A stretch of 58,521 nucleotides of DNA from JAVBQL01 sp031549085. Its GTDB lineage: Bacteria > Spirochaetota > GWE2-31-10 > MWDO01. The notes beneath the pieces were generated by a model that ran no database searches, was not told the DNA's origin, and saw only the letters and a list, made by a program, of their open reading frames with translations. The translations under genes and the position numbers were made by a program. This document shows positions 24,859-33,862 of the stretch, piece after piece. The DNA is taken from the NCBI GenBank assembly GCA_031549085.1, contig JAVBQL010000015.1, positions 1 to 58,521 of the forward strand, in the 5' to 3' direction. Positions within the stretch are counted from its first letter, which is position 1; every line of letters starts with the position of its first letter.

Positions 24859-27108
24859 TTACTCATCTTTTTTGAAGAGAGATGTAACACTATTCTTTAG
24901 ATTGCTAAATCTCTCCTTAATCCCCGATGGCTGTTGAGTAGAACTCCCATAACTAAAAAATGAATTTTTTGATATTCCACCCTGCAAAATATCAAGAGTT
25001 GGCTTACTATTTTTATCTGTAACTTCAGGATACATTGCTATAATATTTATCTCCTTAAAAGTATTAACGACTCTCTGTATACCATTACTTGTATATTTAT
25101 TCCAAGAGATTGTCCCTTTTCTTGTAAAGACTGGAACATATAGAATCTCTTTTGTAAGAATCTCTTTTAAATTTGATGTTCCAAATTTATCTGTATCTAT
25201 TTCATTAAATATATATGTAATGTCAGGCTTTATAAGATCTATTATCCTTGTTAAATATTTAGCTGTCTTTTTAGAGCAGTAAAATTCTACAGGTAGCTTC
25301 AACTCTTTTGCAAGGGTTTTAATTATTCTTACCATGTTTCTAAAGCCTGTCTCAAGGTGGATAAATTCAGGTAAACTAACAATAATTTTCTTTAAAGATG
25401 TCATTATTTTTGTAATATCATTCTCTTCAACAAAATTTATAATAGTGAGCTGAGATGTTGTTGAATCTAGAATATTATCCAAAACTGACGCTTTTATAAA
25501 GTTCTTTTTTTCAGAAAAACCACTATCCCACTGCAGTAAAATATGAGTAATAAAACTCTCTTTAACTATTTTCTGAATAGCCACTCCTATATCCTTTTCT
25601 ATTCTTGCAGAGCTCTTTATAGTTTTGTCAGCTCCTGATGCTTTTTTCAATATCTCTTCAGTGATCTTATCATACTCTTTTATCTGATTTTGTGCCGTTG
25701 GGGAATTTGGTATAAGTGCAGTTGTATTTATTACCTCTTTTGGTGTTTTTCCTCCAAGCATAAAAGAGAGGTCTAATATAATATTCATATCATCTTTTTT
25801 AGGTAAATTTATAATAGGAATAAGAAGCTGTTCTGCTCTCTCACTATTAAGATCTCCACCATCATCAGATTCTTCACTAAGAATCTTTCCACTCTTATCA
25901 ACTATTATAGAACTAAATATACATGATACCAATATCATAAGAATAGTGCCATTAAGGACATCATCATTTAGTATCCCCAACTTGTATCCAATCATAACAG
26001 CTGCCAAAGTTCCAGCTGCTTGAGCAAGACTTAGTCCAAACATAATATTTGCAGCAGGCATAGAGTATTTAAAAATAACTTTTGTTATTATAGCAGCCAA
26101 CCACTTTGTAAGAAAGAGAGTTGCAATCATTATTCCACCAACTAGCCAAGTACTGTAGCCACTAAAAAGAACCTTCACATTTACAAGCATTCCAACCATT
26201 ATTAGAAAAAATGGAACAAAGATAGTATTCCCTACAAAAACAACTCTATTCATCAAAGCAGATGTAGATATTACAAACTTATTTAAAACTATACCAGCCA
26301 AAAAGGCTCCAATGATAGGTTCAATTCCTGCAAGTTTTGCAAGGTATGAAGAGATAAATACAACAACAAGAACAAAAATGAACTGATATCCAGCATCATT
26401 ATCACTTGCTGTACTTTTGAAAAACTTTCGGCAAACAGCAGGAACAAACAAAAATATAAAAAGCATATAGATAACAAGGGAGATAAATAGTCTTATCCAA
26501 AAACTGAAATCTAATGTTCCTTTAGCAGATGAAGAGATAATTGAGAGTACAAACAAGGCTAAAAAGTTTGTTATCATTGTTCCACCAACAGTAACTGTAA
26601 TATACTCTTTTTTTGCAATTCCAAATTTTGATAAAAGTGGATATGCTATCAATGTATGAGAGGCAAACATACTTGCAAGAAGTATCGATGAGCGCATATC
26701 ATACATATTTTGTCCACTTTTTATTGTAAAGTAGACTATCACACAACCCAAAACCTGCGGGATAAGAAATGTCAATAGACCAAATGTTATACTTTTCACC
26801 TTACTTTTATTAAGGTCATTAGGATCTGTCTCCAGTCCAGACAAAAACATTATATATAGAAGACCAACATTACCAAAAAGCTCAATGGCACTTCCACTAT
26901 CCGACCTCAAAATATTAAAAGCATGAGGTCCAACAATTATTCCTGCAAAGATAAGACCAACTATACCAGGTATTTTTATTTTTTCCAGTATCATTGGCAT
27001 AACAAGCATTATAATAAGTATAATAGCAAAAACTGGAACAGGATCTGTAAAAGGCAAAATATTATCTACATCTACATTTGGTAGATATTTTTTTATATTT
27101 TCTAGCAT
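24859..27108 (-). CDS. CPA2-family cation/proton antiporter
   Basis: The 749-residue protein has about 12 membrane segments in residues 1-400 with the CPA2 pattern 'LEKIKIPGIVGLIFAGIIVGPHAFNIL', 'VGLLYIMFLSGLETDP' and 'GIEPIIGAFLAGIVLNKF'. These exchange Na+ or K+ for protons across the inner membrane. The soluble C-terminus (about 420-749) is long, with a region resembling two universal-stress-protein folds, and has no KTN/TrkA_N NAD-binding motif. The last 40 residues are Ser/Gln-rich. It has no obvious operon partner. Ion specificity cannot be told from sequence. Confidence 0.82.
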   Translation of the reverse strand: MLENIKKYLPNVDVDNILPFTDPVPVFAIILIIMLVMPMILEKIKIPGIVGLIFAGIIVGPHAFNILRSDSGSAIELFGNVGLLYIMFLSGLETDPNDLNKSKVKSITFGLLTFLIPQVLGCVIVYFTIKSGQNMYDMRSSILLASMFASHTLIAYPLLSKFGIAKKEYITVTVGGTMITNFLALFVLSIISSSAKGTLDFSFWIRLFISLVIYMLFIFLFVPAVCRKFFKSTASDNDAGYQFIFVLVVVFISSYLAKLAGIEPIIGAFLAGIVLNKFVISTSALMNRVVFVGNTIFVPFFLIMVGMLVNVKVLFSGYSTWLVGGIMIATLFLTKWLAAIITKVIFKYSMPAANIMFGLSLAQAAGTLAAVMIGYKLGILNDDVLNGTILMILVSCIFSSIIVDKSGKILSEESDDGGDLNSERAEQLLIPIINLPKKDDMNIILDLSFMLGGKTPKEVINTTALIPNSPTAQNQIKEYDKITEEILKKASGADKTIKSSARIEKDIGVAIQKIVKESFITHILLQWDSGFSEKKNFIKASVLDNILDSTTSQLTIINFVEENDITKIMTSLKKIIVSLPEFIHLETGFRNMVRIIKTLAKELKLPVEFYCSKKTAKYLTRIIDLIKPDITYIFNEIDTDKFGTSNLKEILTKEILYVPVFTRKGTISWNKYTSNGIQRVVNTFKEINIIAMYPEVTDKNSKPTLDILQGGISKNSFFSYGSSTQQPSGIKERFSNLKNSVTSLFKKDE

Positions 27109-27342
27109 AAAGATAGAATCCCCCCAAATTTAATAGTAAAAAATTTTAATAAACAAACTTAAAGAGATTTTAGTTATAAAATAAGTTTTTTTATTAAAAT
27201 TAATTTTGTCACAAAGTTAGCCACATTATAAAAATTAGTTTCCTATTTGTCAAAATAAATATTGTTTTCTTAAAAAAATAACTATTTTTTTATAATATCT
27301 AATTTAGGACTCTTTAATTAAATTTCACTATATTTTAAAAAT
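27109..27342. other. Intergenic region upstream of acpP and the antiporter
   Basis: Divergent intergenic DNA, very AT-rich, with no gene. A promoter for the antiporter must lie here but no convincing -35/-10 pair could be chosen. Confidence 0.4.
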
Positions 27343-27354
27343 GACCACCTGGTC
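27343..27354 (+). promoter_or_regulatory. Candidate operator GACCA-CC-TGGTC upstream of acpP
   Basis: A 5-bp arm inverted repeat with a 2-bp centre (GACCACCTGGTC, with T before and GTCC after), GC-rich in AT-rich surroundings, ends 21 bp before the acpP -35 box. TetR- and GntR-type regulators of fatty-acid genes use sites of this look (for example FadR), but no regulator is assigned. Confidence 0.5.
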
Positions 27355-27375
27355 GTCCAAAAAGAGAAAAAAATT

Positions 27376-27404
27376 GTTGACAAAATAGATATCTTTAATT
27401 ACAA
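27376..27404 (+). promoter_or_regulatory. Promoter of acpP
   Basis: TTGACA (27376-27381) and TACAAT (27399-27404) are exactly 17 bp apart. The start would be near 27411, giving a leader of about 60 nt before acpP, which has TAAGGAG. Confidence 0.85.
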
Positions 27405-27469
27405 TCCAAAGTAGTTTTTATATGTTTTTGAACTTATATTCTACTATAATTCTTTAAGGAGATTTTCTA

Positions 27470-27715
27470 ATGTCTACTACTTTTGAAAAGGTAAGGGAAG
27501 TTGTTGCTAGCAGACTTTCTATAAATGATTTGAGCAAGATTAAAGAGGAATCATCTTTTATTGATGATTTGGGTGCTGATTCTCTTGATATTGTAGAGTT
27601 AGTAATGCAATTGGAAGAGGAGTTTGGAGTTGATATTCCAGATGATGAAGCTGACAAAATTACAACTATAGGAGACGCTGTAAACTACATAGAAAAACAT
27701 AAAGGGAATAAATAA
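27470..27715 (+). CDS. acpP: Acyl carrier protein
   Basis: The 81-residue acidic protein has the phosphopantetheine site Ser38 in 'DDLGADSLDIVELV'. ACP carries growing acyl chains in type II fatty-acid synthesis. It lies upstream of rnc, a common acpP-rnc order, with 40 bases between. Typical length. Confidence 0.97.
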   Translation: MSTTFEKVREVVASRLSINDLSKIKEESSFIDDLGADSLDIVELVMQLEEEFGVDIPDDEADKITTIGDAVNYIEKHKGNK

Positions 27716-27755
27716 GATAATTATAGTTTTTTTATGAGGTTTCCATGAGCTTTTT

Positions 27756-28499
27756 ATGGATAAAACGATAGATCGAGATGCAGCCCTGTTAGAATTCTCT
27801 AGAACTCTTAATGTTGAATTTAATGACATTGGTTTGTTAAATCAATCTTTATGCCATAGGTCTTTCATTAATGAATCTAAAGATCTGTATAGTGGAAACA
27901 ATGAACGTTTAGAATTCTTAGGAGATTCCGTTCTAGGTTTCATAATTACAGAGTATCTTTACAAAAATTATCCTCGCCTTGATGAGGGAAGTATGGCCAA
28001 GATCAGATCTGTTGTAGTAAGTGAAGATGTTTTATCCAAAATAGCTAAAAATTTGAAACTTTATGATTACATACTGGTAGGCAAAGGCGAGGAGCTTACT
28101 GGTGGCAGGTTCAAAAAAGCTATCTTAGCCGATACACTTGAAGCATTTCTTGGGGCATATTTCTTGGATTCTAATCTTTTAAAAGTTAGAGATTTTGTCC
28201 TAAGATTTATGATAGAAGAAATTGAAGCTGTTATAACTGACAAAAATGGAAAAGATTATAAAACTCTGCTTCAAGAATACTGCCAAAGAAAATATAAATC
28301 GTGTCCAGTCTACAAACTAAAAAAAGAAGAGGGCCCCGAACACAATAAAATTTTCATTGTTAGAGTAGAGATGAATGGAGATATTGTTGGAGAGGGTTTT
28401 GGTGGCTCAAAAAAAGAGGCCGAAAAAATGGCTGCCAAAACAGCTTATACAAAATATACAGTGTTAAAAAATACAAAAACTAAGACTGTTCATACATGA
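27756..28499 (+). CDS. rnc: Ribonuclease III
   Basis: The 247-residue enzyme has the RNase III signature 'NERLEFLGDSVLGFIITEYL' (48-67), the second acidic site 'ILADTLEAFLGAYFLD', and a C-terminal dsRNA-binding domain (about 160-235, 'GDIVGEGFGGSKKEAEKMAAKTAY'). It cuts double-stranded RNA, including rRNA precursors. It is downstream of acpP. The ribosome-binding site is not obvious. Confidence 0.96.
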   Translation: MDKTIDRDAALLEFSRTLNVEFNDIGLLNQSLCHRSFINESKDLYSGNNERLEFLGDSVLGFIITEYLYKNYPRLDEGSMAKIRSVVVSEDVLSKIAKNLKLYDYILVGKGEELTGGRFKKAILADTLEAFLGAYFLDSNLLKVRDFVLRFMIEEIEAVITDKNGKDYKTLLQEYCQRKYKSCPVYKLKKEEGPEHNKIFIVRVEMNGDIVGEGFGGSKKEAEKMAAKTAYTKYTVLKNTKTKTVHT

Positions 28500-28529
28500 A
28501 GGGTTTTAAATTGCTTTTAGGATCTCCAA

Positions 28530-29918
28530 TTGTTAAGAGTGAATAGTTATAAAGATGCTGGTACAAAATTCTATAATATTGCATTTGATTTTTATTCAAA
28601 AGATTTTATTAAAGAGGCACTATTCTATTTTAAAAAAGCAATAGAGGCATACTCTTCAAATGCAAATTATCACTTCTATCAAGCAGTTTGCTATCTAAAA
28701 TTAGAACTTTTTGAAGACTCCATAAATTCATTTAAAAGAGCAATAGAAGAGGACTCAAACAATGATATTTTCTACTATAACCTAGCCAATGTTTACTACC
28801 ACACAACTGATTATAATAGTGCAATAGCTTTCTATAAAAAAGCTATTGAGATAGATAAAAATAAAGATATATACTATTATAACCTTTCAATAACATATTT
28901 TGTCTTAAGAGATATTAATAACTCATTAAAATTTATAAATAGAGCTATTGAAATTGGTAATGATTTTATCGATTCTTATATACATAGAGCCAATATATTC
29001 ATAGAAAAAAAAGAGTATAGCAAAGCATTGGAAGATTATCAATATTTAATAAATAAAGAAAAACTCCTCTCTGAGTCTTATTTCCAAATGGGACAAATAT
29101 ATTCTATAATGCATAAATGGGATTTAGCAATAGAAGCATTTAATCTATCTTTACAAGAGTCAGATACTACTATGGATAATTTCATAACCAACTTAACTTG
29201 TAAATACTCTCTTAAAGAATCAATAGATACTGAAGAGTGTTTCTATCCAACAAAATCTCAAATGGAAAATTTTACCTTCTTTCTTGAGAGGGGCTACATG
29301 CGATATGCAAATTATTTTAGGCTAAAAGTCTGCAAAGATTGTAATATCTGTCTTCCTATGAGAATAGATACTGCTTCATTCAAACTAACAAAGTCTCAAA
29401 AAAGAATATTAAAGAAAAATAGTGACGTAAGAGTAATAATTTTAGATAGAACCTCTATTGATGAAGAAAAGTTTAATCTCTTTAAAAAATATCATGAGAT
29501 AAGGCATAAAGATAATATTAATAATAGTTATGAAAGTATAATGGCATCAAGACATTTCGGTTTTAAAGGTTCAATTGAATTAAATTTTTATATTAATGAA
29601 AAATTAATAGGTGTTAGCATTATAGATTTGTCTAAAGATGGGTTTAGTTCAAACTTCTTTTATTATGATACTGACTATATGGAGAGGGCTTTAGGGATAT
29701 TTAGCATTCTTTATGAGATTGAATATGCCAAAAAACTAGGTATCAAATATTACTATATTGGATGGTATACTCCAACAATCAGCAATATGAAATATAAAGA
29801 TCAGTTTAGGCCAAGTGAAGTTTATGTAAACAATAAATGGATTCTTTTTGAGGAATATTTAAGAAAAGAGAAAAAAACTATCTCAACATTCTTTCAAGCA
29901 GAGAGCAACTCAATATAA
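28530..29918 (+). CDS. TPR protein fused to arginyl/leucyl-tRNA-protein transferase domain
   Basis: The 462-residue protein joins about six TPR repeats (residues 8-210, 'AIAFYKKAIEIDKNKDIYYYNLS') to a domain of the ATE1/Bpt family (230-450). Family marks: Cys237 in 'ECFYP', 'GYMRYANYFRLKVCKDCNICLPMRI' with Cys268/271/274, 'LTKSQKRILKKNSDV' (287-300), 'GFSSNFFYYDTDYMERALGIFSILYEIEYAKKLGIKYYYIGW' and 'NMKYKDQFRPSEVY'. These enzymes add Arg or Leu from tRNA to protein N-termini as a degradation tag. Free-standing Bpt has no TPRs. The start is a TTG (28530), eight bases after AGGA; an ATG lies 16 codons before in another frame. It is 30 bases after rnc. Activity is inferred. Confidence 0.8.
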   Translation: MLRVNSYKDAGTKFYNIAFDFYSKDFIKEALFYFKKAIEAYSSNANYHFYQAVCYLKLELFEDSINSFKRAIEEDSNNDIFYYNLANVYYHTTDYNSAIAFYKKAIEIDKNKDIYYYNLSITYFVLRDINNSLKFINRAIEIGNDFIDSYIHRANIFIEKKEYSKALEDYQYLINKEKLLSESYFQMGQIYSIMHKWDLAIEAFNLSLQESDTTMDNFITNLTCKYSLKESIDTEECFYPTKSQMENFTFFLERGYMRYANYFRLKVCKDCNICLPMRIDTASFKLTKSQKRILKKNSDVRVIILDRTSIDEEKFNLFKKYHEIRHKDNINNSYESIMASRHFGFKGSIELNFYINEKLIGVSIIDLSKDGFSSNFFYYDTDYMERALGIFSILYEIEYAKKLGIKYYYIGWYTPTISNMKYKDQFRPSEVYVNNKWILFEEYLRKEKKTISTFFQAESNSI

Positions 29919-29922
29919 TTAG

Positions 29923-29945
29923 AGCAACTCATTTTGTTGCTATAT
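29923..29945. terminator. Small hairpin between convergent genes
   Basis: AGCAAC (29923-29928) and GTTGCT (29936-29941) form a 6-bp stem with a 7-nt loop and T/A-rich flanks. It could stop either convergent gene. Confidence 0.35.
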
Positions 29946-29965
29946 ATTTATAATATTACCAACTA

Positions 29966-31537
29966 TTATCCCTGTTCTATCTCATTTTTTTGAAGCCCCA
30001 ATGGCTCAATAAATTTATTAAACTCAGGCTCTATTTTATATCTTTTTAAGATAAGCTCAGCTGTTATTATAGCTCCAATTACAACTCCAGATACTCCCCC
30101 ACCAGGATTGACCCAAGCACTAGAGAAATATAAATTTCTGCTTTTTATCTCATTATTAAATCTAAATATATTTGATTGTGATAATTTTTGACAGGCTCCA
30201 TATACAGCACCATCTGTGTTATTACTATATTTTTTCATTGTCATTGGTGTTCCAACTTCGAGTATTTCAATATGTTCTTTAAAGCCTTTAAATTTTGCCT
30301 CTACTCTATCTAAAATTAGATTGGCTATTCTCTCTTTCTCTTTTCGATACTCCTCTTTAGTCTCATATTTTTCCCAATACTTTATATCACTCACAGTTGA
30401 TATATTTATAACTGTCTTATTTTTATCACATAGAGATTCATCAAGTCTATAGGAAACCAATATCAATGCCTGCTTTGAAAAGTCATTTTGATTCTCTTTT
30501 TTCTCAAGTTCATTTAGATCATCTATATCATTTATAACATAACAATAATCATTTATGCCAAGCTTTGTCACATCTATATTAAGCCCTATATACATAGAAA
30601 ATATTGAGGTTGAGCTTTTTACACCCGCTGCCTTAAGTCTTGGAATTAATGGAATGTTTTTCTCTCCAATAATATTTTTTATTGTATATTTAAGAGGAGA
30701 ATTACATATTGTTAAATTAGAATAGAACTCATCTCCCCTCTCTGTTTTTACTCCAATTGCTTTCTTCTTATTATTAAATAAAACTTTTACAATTCTTGAA
30801 CTTGTATGTACCTCTCCACCATTCTCTCTAATGATTTTAGCAAGCTCCTCTGAGAAATTTGAAGAACTCCCAGAGACCCAATATGAGCCATTTAAATATG
30901 AATATATTGCAGAAAAATAGATAAAATTCAATTTTTTCAAACTATTAGAAAAGTAATTGTATATTTGAGCTATTATCATCTTTGCTCTTGAATTTTTTAT
31001 CTTTTTAAAAATCACAGAGTGAACTGTAGAAAAGAGATTTTTCATAACAAAAGGATATCTTGTTGGTGTATTAATCATCGCCTCAAGTTGATCTTTCTCA
31101 CCTAAAAAAGCAAGTGATTGTTCTTGAGTCTTTTTTATATTCTCCATTGCAATTGTTATCTCTTTTTTTTCTTCAGGAAACATCTCAATTAACTTTGCCA
31201 AGAACTCATCATAATTATGAGGAACAGTGAAACTCGTTCCATCTTTAAAGAGAGATGTATAGAGAGATGGGATCTTCAAAAATTTTACTCTTTTAAAAAG
31301 ATCTAGATATCGAAAAGTTCTAAGTTTTTTATCATCTGGATTAAAACCATTCATTTCATGAAGGGAAGCTTCAAAAATATAATCTTTTCTTTTCCATTTA
31401 GATGCATATCCTCCAACATGCTGTCTTGCTTCAAACACCTTAACTTTAAAACCATGTTTTGATAAAAGTGCTCCACAAAAAAGTCCGCCTAGACCAGAAC
31501 CGATGATATTTATTGTTTTCTCTTCATTTTGATTCAT
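29966..31537 (-). CDS. CrtI-like FAD-dependent oxidoreductase
   Basis: The 523-residue protein opens with a Rossmann motif 'IIGSGLGGLFCGALLSKHGFKVKVFEAR' and 'HVGGYASKWKRKDYIFEASLHEMNG', and ends with 'NLYFSSAWVNPGGGVSGVVIGAIITAELIL', the FAD-binding tail of the phytoene desaturase/CrtISO/retinol saturase family. Members desaturate or isomerise polyenes. No other carotenoid gene is here and many anaerobes carry such enzymes with unknown substrates, so the substrate cannot be given. Confidence 0.8.
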   Translation of the reverse strand: MNQNEEKTINIIGSGLGGLFCGALLSKHGFKVKVFEARQHVGGYASKWKRKDYIFEASLHEMNGFNPDDKKLRTFRYLDLFKRVKFLKIPSLYTSLFKDGTSFTVPHNYDEFLAKLIEMFPEEKKEITIAMENIKKTQEQSLAFLGEKDQLEAMINTPTRYPFVMKNLFSTVHSVIFKKIKNSRAKMIIAQIYNYFSNSLKKLNFIYFSAIYSYLNGSYWVSGSSSNFSEELAKIIRENGGEVHTSSRIVKVLFNNKKKAIGVKTERGDEFYSNLTICNSPLKYTIKNIIGEKNIPLIPRLKAAGVKSSTSIFSMYIGLNIDVTKLGINDYCYVINDIDDLNELEKKENQNDFSKQALILVSYRLDESLCDKNKTVINISTVSDIKYWEKYETKEEYRKEKERIANLILDRVEAKFKGFKEHIEILEVGTPMTMKKYSNNTDGAVYGACQKLSQSNIFRFNNEIKSRNLYFSSAWVNPGGGVSGVVIGAIITAELILKRYKIEPEFNKFIEPLGLQKNEIEQG

Positions 31538-31653
31538 AAACTATATCCCTGATTTAAATTTATATTAAAACTAAAAAACTTAAATAAAAAACATTTTAAA
31601 GATTGTTTAAATTAGTAGATTAAGAAAAGTTTTAAGTTGTACCAATGAAATAA

Positions 31654-32409
31654 TTAGAAATTAGTTGGATGGTCACAAAAAACATAATCAATACCAAATT
31701 CTTTTTTAATATTCTCTGCTAATGCTTTCACTCCAAATGTCTCTGTATAATAGTGTCCTGCTGCTAAAAGATTAATTTTACCTTCTAAAACGGTATGATA
31801 ATTATAGTGAGGAACCTCACCAGTTATAAAAAGGTCTATATTTTTTTCAATAGCTTCAACCAAGCATGAAGAACCGCCGCCTGATACAACAGCAACACTT
31901 TTAATATTTTTTTTACCAAACGAGAGATATCTAATATATCTCTCGTTAAGATCTACTTTTAATGATTTTGCTATTGTTTCGATATCTAAAGATTTATCAA
32001 AGGTTCCAGAGTAACCTATATAAACTCCATGATAATTACCAAAAGAAACAAACTCTTTTATACCAATTTGTCTCATAATGGAGGCATTATTACCAACATC
32101 AATACTTGCATCAAGTGGTAGATGATATCCTATAAGGCCAATATCATTTTCTATCAATGCTTTGACTCGTCTATAATGTTCATTTATTATTGGAAGCGAA
32201 TAGCCCCAGAAAAGACCATGATGTACTATTAAAAGATCAGCACCATTCTCTTTAGCCATATTTATGGTTGCAAGAGAGGCATCTACAGCAATTGCTATCT
32301 TTTTTATCTCTTTTTCATTTTCAACTTGGATGCCATTTTGAGAAGAATCCTTCATAGAGTTTGGGTCAATAAGGTTTTTTATATAATTATCTATATCTTG
32401 TATTTTCAT
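31654..32409 (-). CDS. Nif3-like dinuclear metal-centre protein
   Basis: The 251-residue protein carries Nif3 family marks: 'NGIQVENEKEIKKIAIAVDASL', 'LLIVHHGLFWG' (metal His), 'IGYHLPLDASIDVGNNA', and 'VSGGGSSCLVEA', ending 'LLAAGHYYTETFGVKALAENI'. The family binds two metals in a toroid and is often annotated GTP cyclohydrolase 1 type 2, though its function is unsettled. It is followed (downstream) by 116 bases to a CrtI-like gene. Confidence 0.9.
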   Translation of the reverse strand: MKIQDIDNYIKNLIDPNSMKDSSQNGIQVENEKEIKKIAIAVDASLATINMAKENGADLLIVHHGLFWGYSLPIINEHYRRVKALIENDIGLIGYHLPLDASIDVGNNASIMRQIGIKEFVSFGNYHGVYIGYSGTFDKSLDIETIAKSLKVDLNERYIRYLSFGKKNIKSVAVVSGGGSSCLVEAIEKNIDLFITGEVPHYNYHTVLEGKINLLAAGHYYTETFGVKALAENIKKEFGIDYVFCDHPTNF

Positions 32410-32445
32410 TATTCAATTTAAATAGCAGACAAATAATATTATCTA

Positions 32446-32832
32446 CTATTTTTCTATAATCTCCCTTACAGACTCTAAAAGTTCTGATATTTGAAAAGGT
32501 TTGGCTACAAGCTTTTTTATTCCCTCTTCCATCATTAGTAAGAATTGAGAATTTTCAGCACCTGGATGAGCAGTTAATATTATTCCATAGGGGATTCTAT
32601 CATGAAGTCCCTCTTTTTCTAAAACTACTTTCATTGCAGTATATATCTCTTGTCCAGAACCTTTAGGCATCATCATATCGAGTATAACCAAATCGATTTT
32701 TTCTCTCTTTATGATAGCAATAAAATCTTCTCCGCCATCAGATACAAAAACATTATATCCTTCAGCAGTCAATACATCTTCTAAAAGCGTTTGAACTCCA
32801 ACTTCATCATCTACAACAAGGATGTTCTTCAT
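32446..32832 (-). CDS. Stand-alone response regulator receiver domain
   Basis: The 128-residue protein is only a CheY-like receiver: 'VVDDE' (acidic pocket), 'LVILDMMMPKGSG' (phospho-acceptor Asp about 54), 'ILTAHPG' (Thr switch), 'VAKPF' (Lys). It has no output domain. No kinase is encoded nearby. It lies in a short minus-strand row adk-receiver-Nif3; a TAAGGAGG site lies before the start. A partner protein is required but cannot be named. Confidence 0.92.
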   Translation of the reverse strand: MKNILVVDDEVGVQTLLEDVLTAEGYNVFVSDGGEDFIAIIKREKIDLVILDMMMPKGSGQEIYTAMKVVLEKEGLHDRIPYGIILTAHPGAENSQFLLMMEEGIKKLVAKPFQISELLESVREIIEK

Positions 32833-32850
32833 AAAACTACCTCCTTAAAT

Positions 32851-32877
32851 ATCTTAATTATCTTAATTATCTTAATT
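32851..32877. repeat. Three tandem copies of a 9-bp unit
   Basis: ATCTTAATT occurs three times in a row between adk and the receiver gene, with the last copy touching the adk stop codon. Copy number may vary by slippage and would change only the spacer. Confidence 0.85.
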
Positions 32878-33508
32878 ATTTTAAATTGAGTTTTGTTTTT
32901 ATCTCGTTATAAACCTCATCCATACCATTAATTGCATTTATTGTAACTATTTTACCTATTTTTGTGTAGTACTCAATTAGAGGCTCTGTCTGTTTATGAT
33001 AAACCTGAAGCCTATTGTTGATAGATTCCTCTTTATCATCAGCTCTTATATAGAGGGGCTCACTATCATTATTACACTTACCCTCATTTTTTGGTTTATT
33101 AAACATAATATGATATATCTCTCCACATTTTGGACAAACTCTTCTTCCTGAAAGTCTATCAAGAACCTCTTTATCTGTTATATCAAAATAGATTGCCTTA
33201 TCTATTGGTGAGATCTTTTCCCAAGATTCAGCCTGAATAATTGTACGAGGAAACCCATCAAGTATATATCCATTTTTACAGTCATCACTTTTTATTCTAT
33301 CTTCTACAATAGATATTGTAAGGTTATCTGGAACTAGCTCACCCTTTTCTAATATCGAAGAGACTTTTAAGCCTAATTCTGTCTTATTTTTTATATTTTC
33401 TCTAAATAGATCACCTGTACTTATTTGAGGTAAACCATATTTTTCATTCAATTTTTTAGAAATAGTACCTTTTCCAGCACCAGGTGCTCCAAAAAATACA
33501 AGCTTCAT
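32876..33508 (-). CDS. adk: Adenylate kinase
   Basis: The 210-residue enzyme has the P-loop 'GAPGAGKGT' (7-15), 'LDGFPRT' and 'GRRVCPKCG', with a LID zinc site Cys-x2-Cys-x16-Cys-x2-Asp. It interconverts AMP, ATP and ADP. The Cys3-Asp LID is like that in many Gram-positive enzymes and supports structural zinc. It has an extended -10 promoter about 50 bases upstream. Confidence 0.97.
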   Translation of the reverse strand: MKLVFFGAPGAGKGTISKKLNEKYGLPQISTGDLFRENIKNKTELGLKVSSILEKGELVPDNLTISIVEDRIKSDDCKNGYILDGFPRTIIQAESWEKISPIDKAIYFDITDKEVLDRLSGRRVCPKCGEIYHIMFNKPKNEGKCNNDSEPLYIRADDKEESINNRLQVYHKQTEPLIEYYTKIGKIVTINAINGMDEVYNEIKTKLNLK

Positions 33509-33556
33509 ATTTTTTATCCTCCATGAATATAGAAACAGTTAAAGCAATTTGATGAG

Positions 33557-33565
33557 ATTATAACA
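33557..33565 (-). promoter_or_regulatory. Extended -10 promoter of adk
   Basis: On the minus strand TGTTATAAT (33557-33565) is an extended -10 box; ATTACA, 17 bp upstream of the TATAAT, is a weak -35. Confidence 0.5.
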
Positions 33566-33862
33566 TAATTATTATTAACTGTAATCATTTTTTTTAAATT
33601 TATTTCTTTTATCCTATTTTTTTATATATTTGTATATAGAGAATAATAAAAAATTATTAAATAATTACTTTAACTCAAGAATAAAAATATAGCTAAAGGT
33701 TATTTTTACTTAGTAAACTTTACTTAATGATAAAAATATGATATTTTAATAGTAACATAAAATAAACTTATTTTTTAACTAGATTTTTTCAAGTTATACT
33801 GATTTGTTAAGTTTTGCTTATTTGCCATTCTTTTAATTTTTAAATATTAAAAAGGGAGTGTA
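33566..33862. other. Intergenic region between divergent adk and DHH gene
   Basis: AT-rich divergent spacer without a gene. No convincing promoter for the plus-strand DHH gene could be chosen. Confidence 0.4.

Noticed and set aside
28497..28547. A 16-codon open frame overlapping the rnc stop (ATGA)
   Set aside because: It is too short and has no supporting motif; it may be chance before the TTG start of the TPR fusion.
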